DNA of 64,000 nucleotides from Paenibacillus tianjinensis (GCF_017086365.1 NZ_CP070969.1:3658001-3722000), one strand, 5' to 3'. Shown: positions 45,120-56,349, counted from the first letter of the stretch. Numbers and translations: made by a program. The notes: a model not told the origin generated them from the letters alone.

Positions 45120-46709
45120 TCACCTCTGTTCGTCTGCAAGCCATGTACGCAGCAGATTTACGAATTCATCCGGCTTCTTCTTCGCCAGACTTTCCAGTTG
45201 CTTGCGAACCTGACTTTCATTCGTCACGCTCTCCAAGTTAATGGATGGGAACTCGGTAGGAACCTGCAGCGGAATATCTTCTTCCACTTCTTCTTCTTCC
45301 TTCTTCTTGCGGCTCCGGTAAATAGCGAATCCGCCACCCGCACCGATCAGCAGCGCCCCTGCTGCAATCGCCCAAATCATCCATGTTGCAAGTCCGCCGG
45401 AACCGGCAGCCGCTTCATTGCTTCCGAATTGCTGCGAGTATACCGAAACTTTTTTGGTTAAATCTGCGTCTGTATAATTGACTCCTGAATCTGCCAATGA
45501 AGCACGGACGATATTAACCAGAATGTTCTGAATAGCAGCCGAAGTTGCTGCATCTAAAGTTGTTTGTCCGGTAGGTGGTTCAACAGCAACATTTATGGTT
45601 AAATCTTTAACAGTATATGGGCTCGCGATAATATCCTTGGTGATCCGGTTCACGTCGTAGTTCCTGGTTTCCGAAGATTCTTCAGAAGTAGAGGTGCCAG
45701 TATCTGTTCCAGAAGGATAACCTGAGACATCTTGCGATCCTGTACCCGCAACTCCCCCGGTAGTGTTTCCCTGACCCGAATAGGTGTTGCTGATAATTTG
45801 CGAACTAATTTCAATTCCTTTCATATTCTCCGTATCCACCGGTGTGACTAGATCTTCCTTCCGATTTTCCTTATCAAAATTCAGCTTAGAGAAGACCAGA
45901 ACATCCACCTTATCGGGACCTGTGAGTGTACTAAGAAATTGTTTGACATCCTTTTTGACTTCTTCTTCAAATTTTTTCTGAAGAGCAAAGTTTTCTTCCA
46001 CTTGGCTGGATACACCAGTTTGTCCGCCTCTAGCGCTCGGCATCAATTCGACCTCGTTATTGGCGATCGTGATGTTGTCTACCGGCAAATTCGGCACAGC
46101 GGTCTTCACAAGATTGAAGTATCCGTCAATATTATCTTGAGAGGGTCTAAATCCCGGATCAAAAGTGAGCACTACAGAAGCGGAAGCCTGTTCCTGATCT
46201 TCCTGGGAAGCGAAAACCGTCTCTTTTGGAAGATTGATCAGCACCTTGGCATCCTTGATGCCCTGCATCCGTCTCATCAATTGTTCTACTTCACCATTCA
46301 AGGCATTGTTATATTTGACATTGAACTCACTGTCCGTCGTACCGATCATGGACGAGGACTCATCAAAAATTTTGTATCCGATAGAGCCTCCCTGCACGAT
46401 CCCCTGCGAACCGATATCCACTTTAATACGGGCAGCCTCTGTGCTTGGTACTGAGATGCTTTTGCCATCCGGGCTCAATCGATAAGAAATCCCGGCGGAA
46501 TCCAGGTAAGTCATGACACCTGCGGAATCTGTACTATCCAGATCTTGAAAGGCTACCTCGTATTCCGTCTTCGAAAGCTGCATGGTCAAAACTACGATTA
46601 TTATTATGATGATAAACAGGGTAGAGAAAAATAAAATTTTCTGTTTACCGCTGAATCTGTTCCAATACTGGGTTAACTTCTCCCTGTACTGGGCAAATCT
46701 TTCATTCAC
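45120..46709 (-). CDS. fliF: Flagellar MS-ring protein FliF
   Basis: 529 residues. Two membrane helices: ILFFSTLFIIIIIIVVLTMQ near residue 30 and WMIWAIAAGALLIGAGGGFA near 430. Between them lie the secretin-like ring-building motifs (YEVAFQDLDSTDSAGVMTYL, SASVVLTFDPGFRPSQDNID). The C-terminal tail FVNLLRTWLADE binds FliG. It is the base on which the basal body is built. Confidence 0.97.
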   Translation of the reverse strand: MNERFAQYREKLTQYWNRFSGKQKILFFSTLFIIIIIIVVLTMQLSKTEYEVAFQDLDSTDSAGVMTYLDSAGISYRLSPDGKSISVPSTEAARIKVDIGSQGIVQGGSIGYKIFDESSSMIGTTDSEFNVKYNNALNGEVEQLMRRMQGIKDAKVLINLPKETVFASQEDQEQASASVVLTFDPGFRPSQDNIDGYFNLVKTAVPNLPVDNITIANNEVELMPSARGGQTGVSSQVEENFALQKKFEEEVKKDVKQFLSTLTGPDKVDVLVFSKLNFDKENRKEDLVTPVDTENMKGIEISSQIISNTYSGQGNTTGGVAGTGSQDVSGYPSGTDTGTSTSEESSETRNYDVNRITKDIIASPYTVKDLTINVAVEPPTGQTTLDAATSAAIQNILVNIVRASLADSGVNYTDADLTKKVSVYSQQFGSNEAAAGSGGLATWMIWAIAAGALLIGAGGGFAIYRSRKKKEEEEVEEDIPLQVPTEFPSINLESVTNESQVRKQLESLAKKKPDEFVNLLRTWLADEQR

Positions 46710-46743
46710 AGTGTCACCCCATCCGAAACTAAGCTAGGATTAT

Positions 46744-47052
46744 TTAGATCTGAGTTCTCATAATTTCCTGATAGGCTTCAATCACTTTGTTCCGGACTTG
46801 TGTAGTCAGCTGCAAACTCAGCAATGCCTGTTGCGAAGAAATCATCGCCTCATCGATATTGACTTCTCCCAATACAAATTTATTACTCATATCCTTGGCT
46901 TGTTGTTCCTGGCCAGCCACCTGATTCAAAGCATCTTCCAGATAAGAGCCGAAGCTTTGTTTGGAACCGGTTACTTGCCCAGACTCGACGGTTGCTAATT
47001 TCATAGCAAGCGGTTGGATAGCCTGTGTCCCGATAGTTAAATTTTGTATCAA
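46744..47052 (-). CDS. fliE: Flagellar hook-basal body complex protein FliE
   Basis: 102 residues. FGSYLEDALNQVAGQEQQAK and VNIDEAMISSQQALLSLQLT are family hallmarks. It joins the MS ring to the rod and is the first protein exported. Confidence 0.95.
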   Translation of the reverse strand: MIQNLTIGTQAIQPLAMKLATVESGQVTGSKQSFGSYLEDALNQVAGQEQQAKDMSNKFVLGEVNIDEAMISSQQALLSLQLTTQVRNKVIEAYQEIMRTQI

Positions 47053-47081
47053 TGATTACCCTCCTAAAATGTCACTTCATC

Positions 47082-47534
47082 TTACTTTCCGATTTCGAGC
47101 GCTTTGCTGACCATAGCTTTTGATGCGTTCAGCATTGTAACATTCGCTTCATAAGAACGGGAGGCGGAGAGCATATCCACCATTTCTTTAGTCAGATCCA
47201 CATTGGGCATATATACATATCCGTTGGCATCCGCATCCGGATGACTTGGATTGTAGACTGGCTTCAGTGGTGAAGAATCCTCAATGATTGACTGCACTTT
47301 AACGCCTTCACTACCGATCTCACTACCCATTTTCGAATTCAAAATGTTTGAGAAACTGTTATTTTTCTCTGTTTCCAGCACTACAAGCTTACGCCGGTAC
47401 GGAACGGCCTTACCATCCACCACAGAAGCTCTTGTTGTCTCAGCATTGGCAATGTTAGAGGAAATCACGTCCATTCTGAGCCGCTGGGCAGTTAAGGCTG
47501 AGGCGCTTATTCCGAAGCTGCTACCAAAATTCAC
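47082..47534 (-). CDS. flgC: Flagellar rod protein FlgC
   Basis: 150 residues. FGISASALTAQRLRMDVISS followed by NIANAETTRAS at the N-terminus and VDMLSASRSYEANVTMLNAS at the C-terminus define the proximal rod protein FlgC. It lies six bases after flgB. Confidence 0.96.
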   Translation of the reverse strand: MNFGSSFGISASALTAQRLRMDVISSNIANAETTRASVVDGKAVPYRRKLVVLETEKNNSFSNILNSKMGSEIGSEGVKVQSIIEDSSPLKPVYNPSHPDADANGYVYMPNVDLTKEMVDMLSASRSYEANVTMLNASKAMVSKALEIGK

Positions 47535-47540
47535 TATTGC

Positions 47541-47948
47541 TTACCCCCCTTGAATTACAGTGCGCATCATCGAGATTTGACTGTTCAACTGCTGGACATA
47601 AGAGTTATACCTGAGCTGGTTCTCAGCACTGAGCGCCATCTCCCGGTCCATATCCACATTATTGTCGTTGTTATTCATCGAGGTGGTTTCATCTGTGCTA
47701 ACGACCGCAGACGGTACAGCAGACACATTTCCGAATTGGAAGTGGCGAGAATCCGTTACCTTCGCACCAAGCGTCGGTTTCAGTCCACTTTCCTGTGCGG
47801 CAAGCACACTTTCAAAAGAAACGTCTGAACGTTTAAATCCGGGTGTGTCGGCATTGGCTACGTTATTGGCTAAAATGCTTTGTCGCTTGTTGGCGGCATC
47901 AAGGCCTCCCTGTAATCGTTGAAAACTGACACTATTCAGCAAACCCAT
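47541..47948 (-). CDS. flgB: Flagellar rod protein FlgB
   Basis: 135 residues. First gene of the fla/che operon. MGLLNSVSFQRLQGGLDAAN and ILANNVANADTPGFKRSDVS form the rod signature. ATG at 47948 with GGGGGA upstream, preferred over 47993. Downstream genes follow in the Bacillus order without clear internal promoters. Confidence 0.96.
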   Translation of the reverse strand: MGLLNSVSFQRLQGGLDAANKRQSILANNVANADTPGFKRSDVSFESVLAAQESGLKPTLGAKVTDSRHFQFGNVSAVPSAVVSTDETTSMNNNDNNVDMDREMALSAENQLRYNSYVQQLNSQISMMRTVIQGG

Positions 47949-48032
47949 GGAAATCCCCCTTCCAAAGCTATCATAATGAAAAGAATTCCACAACTTCCTT
48001 AATAACTCCTGCTTGATTCGACAAAAAAAACT

Positions 48033-48060
48033 AATATATTTGCTATTTTTTTGAAATCAA
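48033..48060 (-). promoter_or_regulatory. Possible sigma-A promoter of the fla/che operon
   Basis: A -35 TTGATT (48060-48055) and -10 TATATT (48038-48033) are 16 bases apart on the minus strand, about 85 bases before flgB. The region is AT-rich, so a chance match is possible. No convincing sigma-D box (TAAA-N15-GCCGATAT) was found; GCCAATAG at about 48093-48086 is a partial -10 match only. The whole 48061-48146 stretch has no gene. Confidence 0.35.
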
Positions 48061-48146
48061 GGTCGAAAGGTGTCGATGGATAATTCTATTGGCAATCTCA
48101 TATACTTTGATTCTCGTAGAATTTGTATATTATTACAATAAGAAAT

Positions 48147-48177
48147 AAGCCCTATCTTTTCTGAAAAGAGAGGGCTT
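48147..48177 (-). terminator. Terminator after hslU
   Basis: AAGCCCT and AGGGCTT form an outer stem; TCTTTT and AAAAGA form an inner stem on a loop of about three bases. It lies about 150 bases downstream of the hslU stop and separates it from flgB. The rest of the 380-base gap between flgB and hslU (47949-48328) holds no gene that I can see. Confidence 0.7.
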
Positions 48178-48328
48178 AAAGCATGGTTTTTCAATTATTT
48201 GACATTCTAATGCCATAATATGTATTTATTTAACAATTTATTACATGATTTATTCTTTTTTAAGGATTTTTATGCACATCACTAATTCTAAATACCTAAA
48301 TTTAATGAAATTTCCGAAGATAAGCATT

Positions 48329-49729
48329 TTACAAAATATATTGACTTAAATCCCGATCCTGCGCGATTCCTGACAGTTTTTCACGAACGTATTCAGGTGT
48401 TATCACCATGGTCTCCAGTGTTAATTCTGGCGCTTCAAAAGAAAGATCCTCCAGCAGCTTCTCCAGAATGGTATGAAGACGCCGGGCACCGATGTTCTCC
48501 ATATTCTGATTCACTGATGCAGCAATTTTGGCAATTTCCTGAATTGCCTCCTTCTGAAACTGAATTTCAATATTCTCTGTCTTCAGTAAGTTGACATATT
48601 GCTTCGTCAGCGCATTCTCCGGTTCCGTCAGAATAGACACAAAGTCCTCCAGTGTAAGACTGCTCAGCTCCACACGGATCGGAAAGCGCCCCTGAAGCTC
48701 AGGGATGAGGTCAGAAGGCTTTGCTATATGGAAAGCTCCGGCTGCCATGAAAAGCACGTAGTCGGTCTTCACAGGGCCGTATTTGGTCATCACAGTAGAA
48801 CCTTCTACGATTGGCAGAATATCACGCTGTACCCCTTCACGGGAGACATCCGGTCCGGAACCTTTACCCTGGCTGGCTACTTTATCGATCTCATCAATAA
48901 ATATGATACCCGACTGTTCTGCACGGGTTATTGATTCCTGAATAACGTCATCCATATCAATCAGTTTGGCAGCCTCATCCTGAATCAGTACCTTACGGGC
49001 TTCCTTAATCGGAAGCTTACGTTTCTTGGTCCGCCTAGGCAGCAGATTTCCGAACATTTCCTGCATGTTCATCCCCATCTGATCATTACCCTGGCCGGCA
49101 AACATATCGAGCATGGTTGGAGCCGTATCTTCAACATCGATCTCAATAATATCTTCTTCCAGCTGGCCTGCAAGCAGCTTGAATTTGATATTGCGGCGGC
49201 GTTCACTCAGACTTCCATCCTCCGCTTCTTCCTTGCTGTCCTCGGAACTTGCATTGTTGCCTCCGAAGATCATCTCAAAAGGATTGCGCTGTGATTTGTT
49301 CTTCGAAGACGATGGTGCCAAAATCGAGACGATACGTTCATTAGCAAGCTCTTCAGCCCGATCTTTCACTTTCTCGGTCCGTTCTAGCTTGACCATTCGG
49401 ATTGAAGTCTCCACCAGATCGCGAACCATGGACTCCACATCCCGGCCCACATATCCAACCTCGGTAAACTTGGTAGCCTCAACTTTGATGAACGGTGCAT
49501 TAACCAGCTTGGCCAGACGCCGGGCGATCTCCGTCTTTCCTACACCGGTTGGACCAATCATCAGAATATTTTTGGGAACAACTTCGTCACGCAGCTCCTC
49601 CGGGAGCAGGCTGCGCCGGTAACGGTTACGCAGAGCAACCGCTACCGATTTTTTGGCCAGCTTCTGGCCTACGATATATTTATCAAGTTCAGCGACGATT
49701 TGACGGGGTGTTAGTGATTGATTCACCAT
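48329..49729 (-). CDS. hslU: HslU (ClpY) AAA+ ATPase of the HslVU protease
   Basis: 466 residues. Unfolds substrates and feeds them to HslV. Walker [10 protein letters not shown] at 59-67, the long I-domain at about 110-240, Walker [13 protein letters not shown], sensor RFPIRVEL and the C-terminal tail DLSQYIL that docks in HslV are all seen. It follows hslV by 33 bases. Confidence 0.97.
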   Translation of the reverse strand: MVNQSLTPRQIVAELDKYIVGQKLAKKSVAVALRNRYRRSLLPEELRDEVVPKNILMIGPTGVGKTEIARRLAKLVNAPFIKVEATKFTEVGYVGRDVESMVRDLVETSIRMVKLERTEKVKDRAEELANERIVSILAPSSSKNKSQRNPFEMIFGGNNASSEDSKEEAEDGSLSERRRNIKFKLLAGQLEEDIIEIDVEDTAPTMLDMFAGQGNDQMGMNMQEMFGNLLPRRTKKRKLPIKEARKVLIQDEAAKLIDMDDVIQESITRAEQSGIIFIDEIDKVASQGKGSGPDVSREGVQRDILPIVEGSTVMTKYGPVKTDYVLFMAAGAFHIAKPSDLIPELQGRFPIRVELSSLTLEDFVSILTEPENALTKQYVNLLKTENIEIQFQKEAIQEIAKIAASVNQNMENIGARRLHTILEKLLEDLSFEAPELTLETMVITPEYVREKLSGIAQDRDLSQYIL

Positions 49730-49762
49730 TACAACTTCCTCCCTCTTTCTGTGGCGCCGTGC

Positions 49763-50305
49763 CTATAATTGTTCAACAATAATATTGGAATTGGTGTACA
49801 CACAGATCTCCGAGGCGATCTGCAGTGCTTCTTTGGCAATCTCTGCGGCACTGAGGCCCGGAGCATGGCGTTTGAGTGCGCGTCCCGAAGCCAGGGCAAA
49901 GTTGCCTCCGGAACCAATGGCCAGCACATCATCATCCGGCTCGATGATTTCACCGTTGCCTGAGATCAGCAGCATACCTTCCCTGTCCATCACGATCATC
50001 AGAGCCTCCAGCTTGCGCAGGATGCGGTCCTGCCGCCAGTCTTTAGCCAGTTCTACTGCTGCACGCTGCAGATTGCCGTGATGCTCCTCAAGCTTGCCCT
50101 CAAACTTCTCAAACAGAGTAATCGCATCGGCTACGGAACCCGCAAAACCGGCAATTACTTGTCCCCTGTACAAGCGGCGGACTTTTTTGGCCGTCGTCTT
50201 CATGATAACGCTCTCGCCAAATGTAACCTGTCCATCGCCCGCTATCGCAGCATGGCCATTATGTCTAACCGCACAAATTGTAGTTGCATGAAAGCTGGGT
50301 AACAT
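49763..50305 (-). CDS. hslV: HslV (ClpQ) proteasome-like peptidase
   Basis: 180 residues. Threonine protease partner of HslU. It begins [24 protein letters not shown] aligns with the mature N-terminus of HslV (nucleophile Thr). Conserved [28 protein letters not shown] and [14 protein letters not shown] follow. The seven-residue leader resembles the Bacillus leader, but residue 2 is Leu rather than Ser. ATG at 50305 with AGGAGG; no other start precedes the Thr. Confidence 0.96.
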   Translation of the reverse strand: MLPSFHATTICAVRHNGHAAIAGDGQVTFGESVIMKTTAKKVRRLYRGQVIAGFAGSVADAITLFEKFEGKLEEHHGNLQRAAVELAKDWRQDRILRKLEALMIVMDREGMLLISGNGEIIEPDDDVLAIGSGGNFALASGRALKRHAPGLSAAEIAKEALQIASEICVYTNSNIIVEQL

Positions 50306-50430
50306 AAATTTAGCACCTCCTAGAATAAACTTATTTCTTATTAATATGAACTTTAAGAATACTGTATAGTAAGCATCATCCTTAAATTCATGCTATATAA
50401 ATCATAAGCTTATGCTGAGTAAACTTCAAA

Positions 50431-51789
50431 TTATGACAGTTTGGGTTCCGCGGGCTCCGGTTCTTTGTAAGCAAGGCCTGTTCGGGTCGCGAATTCTGCG
50501 ATACTGTCGAGTGCCCGGTAGGCGAGAAGTTCATTCTTTTCTTTTTTGCTGCGGATTTTCTTCTCGAGCTTCGGAAGCAGTCCAAAGTTAGCATTCATCG
50601 GCTGGAAATGCTCCGGATCGGCGGAAGTAATATATGCAGGCATACTGCCCAGCACACTATCCTCAGGAAATACGATGCCTTCTTCACCAAGCGCAGCTCT
50701 GGCTGCATTGATTCCCGCAATCAGTCCGGATGCCGCAGACTCCACATAGCCTTCAACGCCTGTCATCTGTCCGGCGAAGAATAATCTTTCCCGGCCCTTC
50801 ATCTGATAAGTAGGGTGCAGCAGCTTGGGAGAATTAATAAATGTATTACGGTGCATTACACCATAACGGACGTACTCCGCATTTTCCAGACCCGGAATCA
50901 GTGAGAATACCCGCTTCTGTTCACCCCATTTAAGGTGAGTCTGAAAGCCAACCAGGTTATAGAGTGTTCCGGCAGCATTGTCCTGGCGCAGCTGAACGAC
51001 AGCGTAAGGCAGTTTCCCCGTATGTGGATTCATAAGTCCCACCGGTTTCATCGGCCCGAATAACGCTGTCTGCTTGCCGCGCTTCATCATAATTTCAATC
51101 GGCATGCAGCCTTCGAAGTAAATCTCTTTCTCAAAATCTTTGAGCGCAGCAGTCTCAGCCGAAATCAGCGCATCATAAAAACGGTCAAATTCCTCTTCGG
51201 TCATCGGGCAATTCAGGTATGCCGCTTCTCCTTTGTCGTACCGGGAAGCCAAATATACCTTACTCATGTCGATAGTATCCTTCTCCACAATCGGTGCTGC
51301 AGCATCATAGAAATAGAAGTATTCTTCACCCAATAAAGCCTTTATCTCAGCAGATAATGCCGGAGAAGTCAGAGGTCCTGTCGCGATGACAACAATCCCG
51401 TCCTCCGGTATATGCGTCAGTTCTTCATTTATGACTTCCACTAGCGGATGTTCGTGCAACGTCCGGGTGATCTCACCAGAGAATCCGTCCCGGTCAACAG
51501 CAAGTGCTCCGCCCGCAGGAACTGCATGACGGTCAGCTGCGCCAAGGACCAGCGAGTTCAGCCGCCGCATCTCTTCTTTTAATACGCCCACTGCATTTCC
51601 CAGTCCATTAGCCCGGAGCGAGTTGCTGCATACCAGTTCGGCGAATTGATCTGTGTGATGAGCAGGTGTTTTAACTGCGGGTCTCATTTCATATAATCTG
51701 ACCGGCACCCCGCTTGAGGCAATTTGCCAGGCAGCCTCGCTGCCGGCGAGGCCCGCTCCAATTACTGTTACTTTAGCTGTTTCTGTCAA
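50431..51789 (-). CDS. trmFO: tRNA (uracil-54-C5)-methyltransferase, folate-dependent
   Basis: 452 residues. FAD and methylene-tetrahydrofolate-dependent enzyme that forms ribothymidine-54 in tRNA. N-terminal FAD motif [33 protein letters not shown], and [20 protein letters not shown] are family hallmarks. It lies 23 bases after topA. In Bacillus xerC follows it; here there are only 125 bases to hslV. Confidence 0.97.
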   Translation of the reverse strand: MTETAKVTVIGAGLAGSEAAWQIASSGVPVRLYEMRPAVKTPAHHTDQFAELVCSNSLRANGLGNAVGVLKEEMRRLNSLVLGAADRHAVPAGGALAVDRDGFSGEITRTLHEHPLVEVINEELTHIPEDGIVVIATGPLTSPALSAEIKALLGEEYFYFYDAAAPIVEKDTIDMSKVYLASRYDKGEAAYLNCPMTEEEFDRFYDALISAETAALKDFEKEIYFEGCMPIEIMMKRGKQTALFGPMKPVGLMNPHTGKLPYAVVQLRQDNAAGTLYNLVGFQTHLKWGEQKRVFSLIPGLENAEYVRYGVMHRNTFINSPKLLHPTYQMKGRERLFFAGQMTGVEGYVESAASGLIAGINAARAALGEEGIVFPEDSVLGSMPAYITSADPEHFQPMNANFGLLPKLEKKIRSKKEKNELLAYRALDSIAEFATRTGLAYKEPEPAEPKLS

Positions 51790-51812
51790 TTTCCTTTCCT
51801 CCTGAAAACTAT

Positions 51813-53909
51813 TTATTCTGCTAATTCTTCGCCCTCAAGTACAGCCTCAGTGTGGTCACAAGAGGTACATTGCAGCTTCGTGCCTTGCTTGTTGCGCTTC
51901 TCCACCATCCAGGAGCCGCAAACTGGACAAGGTTTAATTGAAGGACGGTCCCAGGAGACGAAATCACAACCAGGGTACTGATCGCAGCCATAGAATACGC
52001 GTCCTTTCTTGCTGCGACGCTCGACGACCTTCCCTTCATGACACTTCGGACAGCTTACTCCGATATCCTTCACAATCGGCTTGGTATTGCGGCAGTCAGG
52101 GAATCCTGAGCAGGCCAGGAACTTCCCGAACCGTCCCAGTTTATAAACCATCGGCTTCCCGCATTTCTCGCAGAGCTCATCGGACACTTCATCTTCAATC
52201 TCAATCTCTTTCATTTCTTCTTCAGCAAACAGCAGGCGCTTCTCAAAAGATTCATAAAATCCGGCCAATACTTTTACCCAATCCTCCGCGCCCTCTTCCA
52301 CATGGTCAAGATCCCCTTCCATGTGCGCAGTAAATTCCACATCGAGAATTTCCGGGAAGAATTGTTCCATTTGCTCTATTATCAGCTCGCCTAGCTCAGT
52401 AGGCATAAATTTCTTCTCTTCAATCGCTACGTAGCCGCGTTTCTGGATTGTCTCCAGTGTAGGTGCATACGTACTCGGGCGGCCAATACCCAGCTCTTCC
52501 AGTGTTTTAACCAGACGTGCTTCAGTATATCTCGGCGGCGGCTGGGTGAAATGCTGCTTAGGCTCAATGTCCTGCTTCACCAGGTCATCCCCGGCTTTCA
52601 GCGGCGGCAAAAACTTCTCTTCGTCAGTCGTACCGTCATCATTACCTTCTACATACACCTTCATAAAACCAGGGAAAGAAACCTTGGAGCCGACTGCTCT
52701 GAAGATTGCAGTTCCTGCAGTAATATCCACGGAGAGTGTATCAAGTAGAGCAGAGGACATCTGACTGGAGACGAAGCGCTCCCAGATCAGTTTATATAAG
52801 CGGAATTGATCACGGCTCATGAACTCTTTGACCATCTCAGGTTCGCGCAGTGCAGAGGTTGGACGAATCGCTTCATGCGCATCCTGGGCTCCTGCAGCTT
52901 TTTTGGAATATTGGCGCGGTGATTCCGGAATAAACTTCTCTCCGTACTTGGCCAAAATCAGCTCCTTCGCTTCTTCCTGAGCGGTAGCGGAAAGACGAGT
53001 GGAGTCGGTACGCATGTAGGTGATCAAACCGACCGTGCCTTCCTTGCCAAGCTCTACACCTTCATACAGCTGTTGAGCCACAGACATGGTTTTGGCAGCA
53101 CGAAAGCCCAGCTTGCGGGCTGCTTCCTGCTGAAGTGAGCTTGTGGTAAACGGTGCCGAAGGATGTCGCTGTCTTTCCTTCTCCTTCACTTCCCGCACCT
53201 TGAAATCAGCATTCTTGATGGCTTCCAGCACTTCCTGAACTTCGCTTTCCCGGCCCAGCTCTTTCTTTTCACCATTCAGCTTGTGAAACTTGGCTTCAAA
53301 GACGGAATCGCGGATGCCTAGCTTTGCGGTAATACTCCAATATTCAGTCGGTTCAAAAGCGGAGATTTCATTCTCTCGGTCCATGATAATCTTAACAGCA
53401 ACCGATTGCACCCGCCCGGCCGACAAGCCCTTTTTGACTTTCTTCCATAATAGTGGACTGATTTTATAACCGACGAGCCGGTCCAGAATCCGCCGGGCCT
53501 GCTGCGCGTTAACCAAATCCATATTAATTTTGCGCGGGGTCTTAAAAGCATCCTTTACAGCCTGCTTCGTGATCTCGTTGAAAACAACCCGGCACTCCTC
53601 TGTGTTATCCAAATCCAGCGCATGCGCCAGATGCCAGGCAATAGCTTCACCTTCGCGGTCCGGGTCAGCCGCCAGATAGACTTTTTTTACTTTTTTGCGG
53701 GCATCTTTTAGTTCCTTGAGAATCGATCCCTTACCGCGAATCGTGATATATTTGGGATTGAAGTCATTCTCTACCTCGACGCCAATCTGGCTTTTCGGCA
53801 GATCTCTGATATGTCCCATAGAAGCCTTTACAATATATTTACTGCCTAAATATTTGCCGATTGTCTTCGCTTTTGCCGGCGATTCGACAATGACTAATGT
53901 ATCTGCCAT
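51813..53909 (-). CDS. topA: DNA topoisomerase I
   Basis: 698 residues. Type IA topoisomerase relaxing negative supercoils. Toprim domain [17 protein letters not shown] and [20 protein letters not shown]; active-site Tyr in [14 protein letters not shown]. Three zinc-ribbon modules at the C-terminus each have four Cys (from [16 protein letters not shown] and CPVCGSWM). ATG at 53909 with AGGAGGAAC upstream. Confidence 0.98.
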   Translation of the reverse strand: MADTLVIVESPAKAKTIGKYLGSKYIVKASMGHIRDLPKSQIGVEVENDFNPKYITIRGKGSILKELKDARKKVKKVYLAADPDREGEAIAWHLAHALDLDNTEECRVVFNEITKQAVKDAFKTPRKINMDLVNAQQARRILDRLVGYKISPLLWKKVKKGLSAGRVQSVAVKIIMDRENEISAFEPTEYWSITAKLGIRDSVFEAKFHKLNGEKKELGRESEVQEVLEAIKNADFKVREVKEKERQRHPSAPFTTSSLQQEAARKLGFRAAKTMSVAQQLYEGVELGKEGTVGLITYMRTDSTRLSATAQEEAKELILAKYGEKFIPESPRQYSKKAAGAQDAHEAIRPTSALREPEMVKEFMSRDQFRLYKLIWERFVSSQMSSALLDTLSVDITAGTAIFRAVGSKVSFPGFMKVYVEGNDDGTTDEEKFLPPLKAGDDLVKQDIEPKQHFTQPPPRYTEARLVKTLEELGIGRPSTYAPTLETIQKRGYVAIEEKKFMPTELGELIIEQMEQFFPEILDVEFTAHMEGDLDHVEEGAEDWVKVLAGFYESFEKRLLFAEEEMKEIEIEDEVSDELCEKCGKPMVYKLGRFGKFLACSGFPDCRNTKPIVKDIGVSCPKCHEGKVVERRSKKGRVFYGCDQYPGCDFVSWDRPSIKPCPVCGSWMVEKRNKQGTKLQCTSCDHTEAVLEGEELAE

Positions 53910-54025
53910 AGGTTGTTCCTCCTAAAAGTATTGTGAGCAGTTATTTCCATGAATTAGACCGTTCAAATCTTGCTCCGGAAGCATACACTCTTCTTGAGAA
54001 TACGCTTAAGTCTGTTCCTTCTATA

Positions 54026-55144
54026 TTAAATTACCTTATAAATTGCACCCGGCAATTGTGTTACCGCTTTTTTTATGATTAAAGATAACAGAACTGAATG
54101 CAAATGTCCAAAATCCCACCTTGTTCTAAACAGCAGCTCATCCAGACTAAACGGGCCTTGATGCAGTATATGGTATAGGTGAGACTCCTCACTTGTCAAT
54201 TTCTTTTCGATCAGCCCATCCCCATTCCCCAGCTCAAAAAGGGGGTTTAAGCTCTCTCTATCAGCCTTTACAGGTATAAAAGAAATATATTCTTCCACAA
54301 TATCTTCTGCAGAGGTTACAAGTTTTGCCCCTTGTTTGATCAGATCAAGCGCTCCGCGGCTTTTGGGAGAAGTAACCGGTCCGGGAACCGCAAACACATC
54401 TCTTCCCGCTTCCAGGGCGGCATCAGCCGTGATCAAGGAACCGCTGCGGGAGTCAGCTTCGACAACTAGCGTCCCTAAGGTCAGACCGGCGATAATCCGG
54501 TTGCGCTGCGGGAACAGGCCCGGATGACTCTGGGTGCCTAACGGATACTCACTGAGCACCAGCCCTTTTTGTGAAATCTCCCGCTCCAGCTCCCTGTTCT
54601 CGGGCGGATAGACCTTGTCGAGACCAGTAGCAACAACAGCGATTGTAATTCCGCCGCAGGCTAATGCCGCTTCATGGCACACGCTGTCGATTCCCCGGGC
54701 CAGTCCGCTGACTACCGCAAGCCCTGCCGTACTCAGCTGCTCCGAGAGCATCTCTCCTACTTTGCGTCCATAGGCAGTAGGCACACGTGTACCCACCATC
54801 GCTATTGCAGGACGGGAAGCATATTCCAGAGATCCCCTGTAATAAAGCACCCATGGCGGCTGTGCTGTTTCCTTCAGCAAAGCAGGGTATTGCTCATCCA
54901 GAACAGTAACCACGGCTACTCCGCTTTCTTCCATTAAAAGACGGCGTTTAAGAATCCATCCCGCATCAAACGCTTCAGCCAGCCGCTGTGCAATTTTTGC
55001 CGGTAATCCGGCCTTTTGCCAATCTTCCGGACTGTAAACAAACGCTCGCTCCGTCAATAACCCTGCCTGGCGGATTCTGTCGATGCTCTTCCAGCCGATC
55101 CCCTCCACTTCATTCAGTCCAAATAATAAGTCACGTGTTTCCAT
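54026..55144 (-). CDS. dprA: DNA-processing protein DprA (Smf)
   Basis: 372 residues. Binds incoming single-stranded DNA and loads RecA during natural transformation. N-terminal SAM-like domain, Rossmann core (AIAMVGTRVPTAYGR, VVSGLARGIDSVCHEAAL, SEYPLGTQSHPGLFPQRNRI, VVEADSRSGSLITADAALE) and a C-terminal winged-helix domain (HILHQGPFSLDELLFRT). ATG at 55144 with GGGAGAG; the frame extends to 55267 without a better start. Confidence 0.96.
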   Translation of the reverse strand: METRDLLFGLNEVEGIGWKSIDRIRQAGLLTERAFVYSPEDWQKAGLPAKIAQRLAEAFDAGWILKRRLLMEESGVAVVTVLDEQYPALLKETAQPPWVLYYRGSLEYASRPAIAMVGTRVPTAYGRKVGEMLSEQLSTAGLAVVSGLARGIDSVCHEAALACGGITIAVVATGLDKVYPPENRELEREISQKGLVLSEYPLGTQSHPGLFPQRNRIIAGLTLGTLVVEADSRSGSLITADAALEAGRDVFAVPGPVTSPKSRGALDLIKQGAKLVTSAEDIVEEYISFIPVKADRESLNPLFELGNGDGLIEKKLTSEESHLYHILHQGPFSLDELLFRTRWDFGHLHSVLLSLIIKKAVTQLPGAIYKVI

Positions 55145-55253
55145 ATGTATTCTCTCCCTTAGGTTGGAAGGGTCAGCCTTCCCTATTTTGTGGTACTTGC
55201 GTAAAAAATGCAAGTGACCGCTGCGAAGCTGGTTCCCTGGCACCAGAACTATA

Positions 55254-55302
55254 CGCAAAAAAAGCAACCTTTCCCCTGTTGCACAGGAATAAAAGGTTGC
55301 TT
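55254..55302 (-). terminator. Rho-independent terminator after sucD
   Basis: AAGCAACCTTT and AAAGGTTGCTT are perfectly paired (11 base pairs), followed on the minus strand by eight T residues. The stem lies 70 bases past the sucD stop and before dprA. The 227-base gap between sucD and dprA contains no gene. Confidence 0.9.
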
Positions 55303-55371
55303 ACCTATAACAAATCATACACTATGGCTGATCCCAGCACAGTGACTTTTAATAGAAGAATTATTTCATGA

Positions 55372-56301
55372 TTAATGGGTTGTAAAAGCACCCAGAATAC
55401 CGCGTTCTTCAAGCACACTCACAAGCGTTGAGCCCATTTCAGCCGGTGTCGGTGCGACTTTAATTCCACAGGATTCCAGAACGGCAATTTTTTCACTGGC
55501 AGTCCCTTTCCCTCCGGAAATAATAGCCCCGGCATGACCCATGCGTTTGCCTGGAGGTGCGGTAACGCCGCCGATGAATCCGACCACAGGCTTTGTCATA
55601 TTCTCTTTAATCCAGAGTGCAGCCTCTTCTTCAGCTGTTCCGCCGATTTCACCGATCATGATGACAGCCTTCGTACCCGGGTCATCATTAAACAGCTTCA
55701 GAATGTCGATGAACTCCGAGCCTTTGACTGGATCACCGCCAATTCCGACTGCCGAGGACTGCCCGATTCCGCGTTCTGTCAGCTGATGCACCGCTTCGTA
55801 GGTAAGTGTTCCGCTGCGGGAAACTACACCTACATATCCGGGGGTATGAATGTAGCCCGGCATAATGCCGATCTTACACTCTCCCGGTGTAATGACACCC
55901 GGACAGTTAGGCCCGATCAGGACGGTAGAACGGCCTTCCATGTACCTTGATACTTTGACCATATCCAGTACCGGTATACCTTCAGTAATACAGATAACAA
56001 GTTCCATCTCCGCATCCACAGCCTCCATGATAGAGTCAGCGGCAAAAGCCGGAGGTACATAAATCACGCTGGCGGTTGCCCCGGTTGCGGCTTTGGCGGC
56101 GACTACTGTATCAAATACAGGCAGGCTAACCTCCTTGCCGTTCTCCAGCGTAATTGTAACAGAAGTTCCCCCTTTGCCCGGTGTCACTCCGCCTACCATT
56201 TGTGTACCATAATCCAGCGCACCTTTGGTATGGAACAGGCCCGTCGAGCCTGTAATCCCCTGTGTGATGACTTTCGTATTTTTATCTACAAGAATGCTCA
56301 T
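55372..56301 (-). CDS. sucD: Succinyl-CoA ligase, alpha subunit
   Basis: 309 residues. Forms succinate with GTP/ATP synthesis in the TCA cycle. CoA-binding [20 protein letters not shown] and the phospho-His loop [17 protein letters not shown] are intact. ATG at 56301 gives the family start [11 protein letters not shown]; an upstream GTG at 56313 is closer to AGGGA, so the exact start is open. Confidence 0.97.
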   Translation of the reverse strand: MSILVDKNTKVITQGITGSTGLFHTKGALDYGTQMVGGVTPGKGGTSVTITLENGKEVSLPVFDTVVAAKAATGATASVIYVPPAFAADSIMEAVDAEMELVICITEGIPVLDMVKVSRYMEGRSTVLIGPNCPGVITPGECKIGIMPGYIHTPGYVGVVSRSGTLTYEAVHQLTERGIGQSSAVGIGGDPVKGSEFIDILKLFNDDPGTKAVIMIGEIGGTAEEEAALWIKENMTKPVVGFIGGVTAPPGKRMGHAGAIISGGKGTASEKIAVLESCGIKVAPTPAEMGSTLVSVLEERGILGAFTTH

Positions 56302-56349
56302 CGTTTTGGTCACATCCCTACTTAGTTTGTCGAATACGAGATACTTGCG

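Noticed and set aside
48155..48169. TTTTCTGAAAA similar to a CodY box (AATTTTCWGAAAATT)
   Set aside because: It is the inner arm of the hslU terminator hairpin; matching flanks are GC-rich, and codY itself is absent here.
50404..50415. Perfect palindrome CATAAGCTTATG upstream of hslV
   Set aside because: Twelve bases in an AT-rich gap can occur by chance, and there is no second copy or known operator to support a role.
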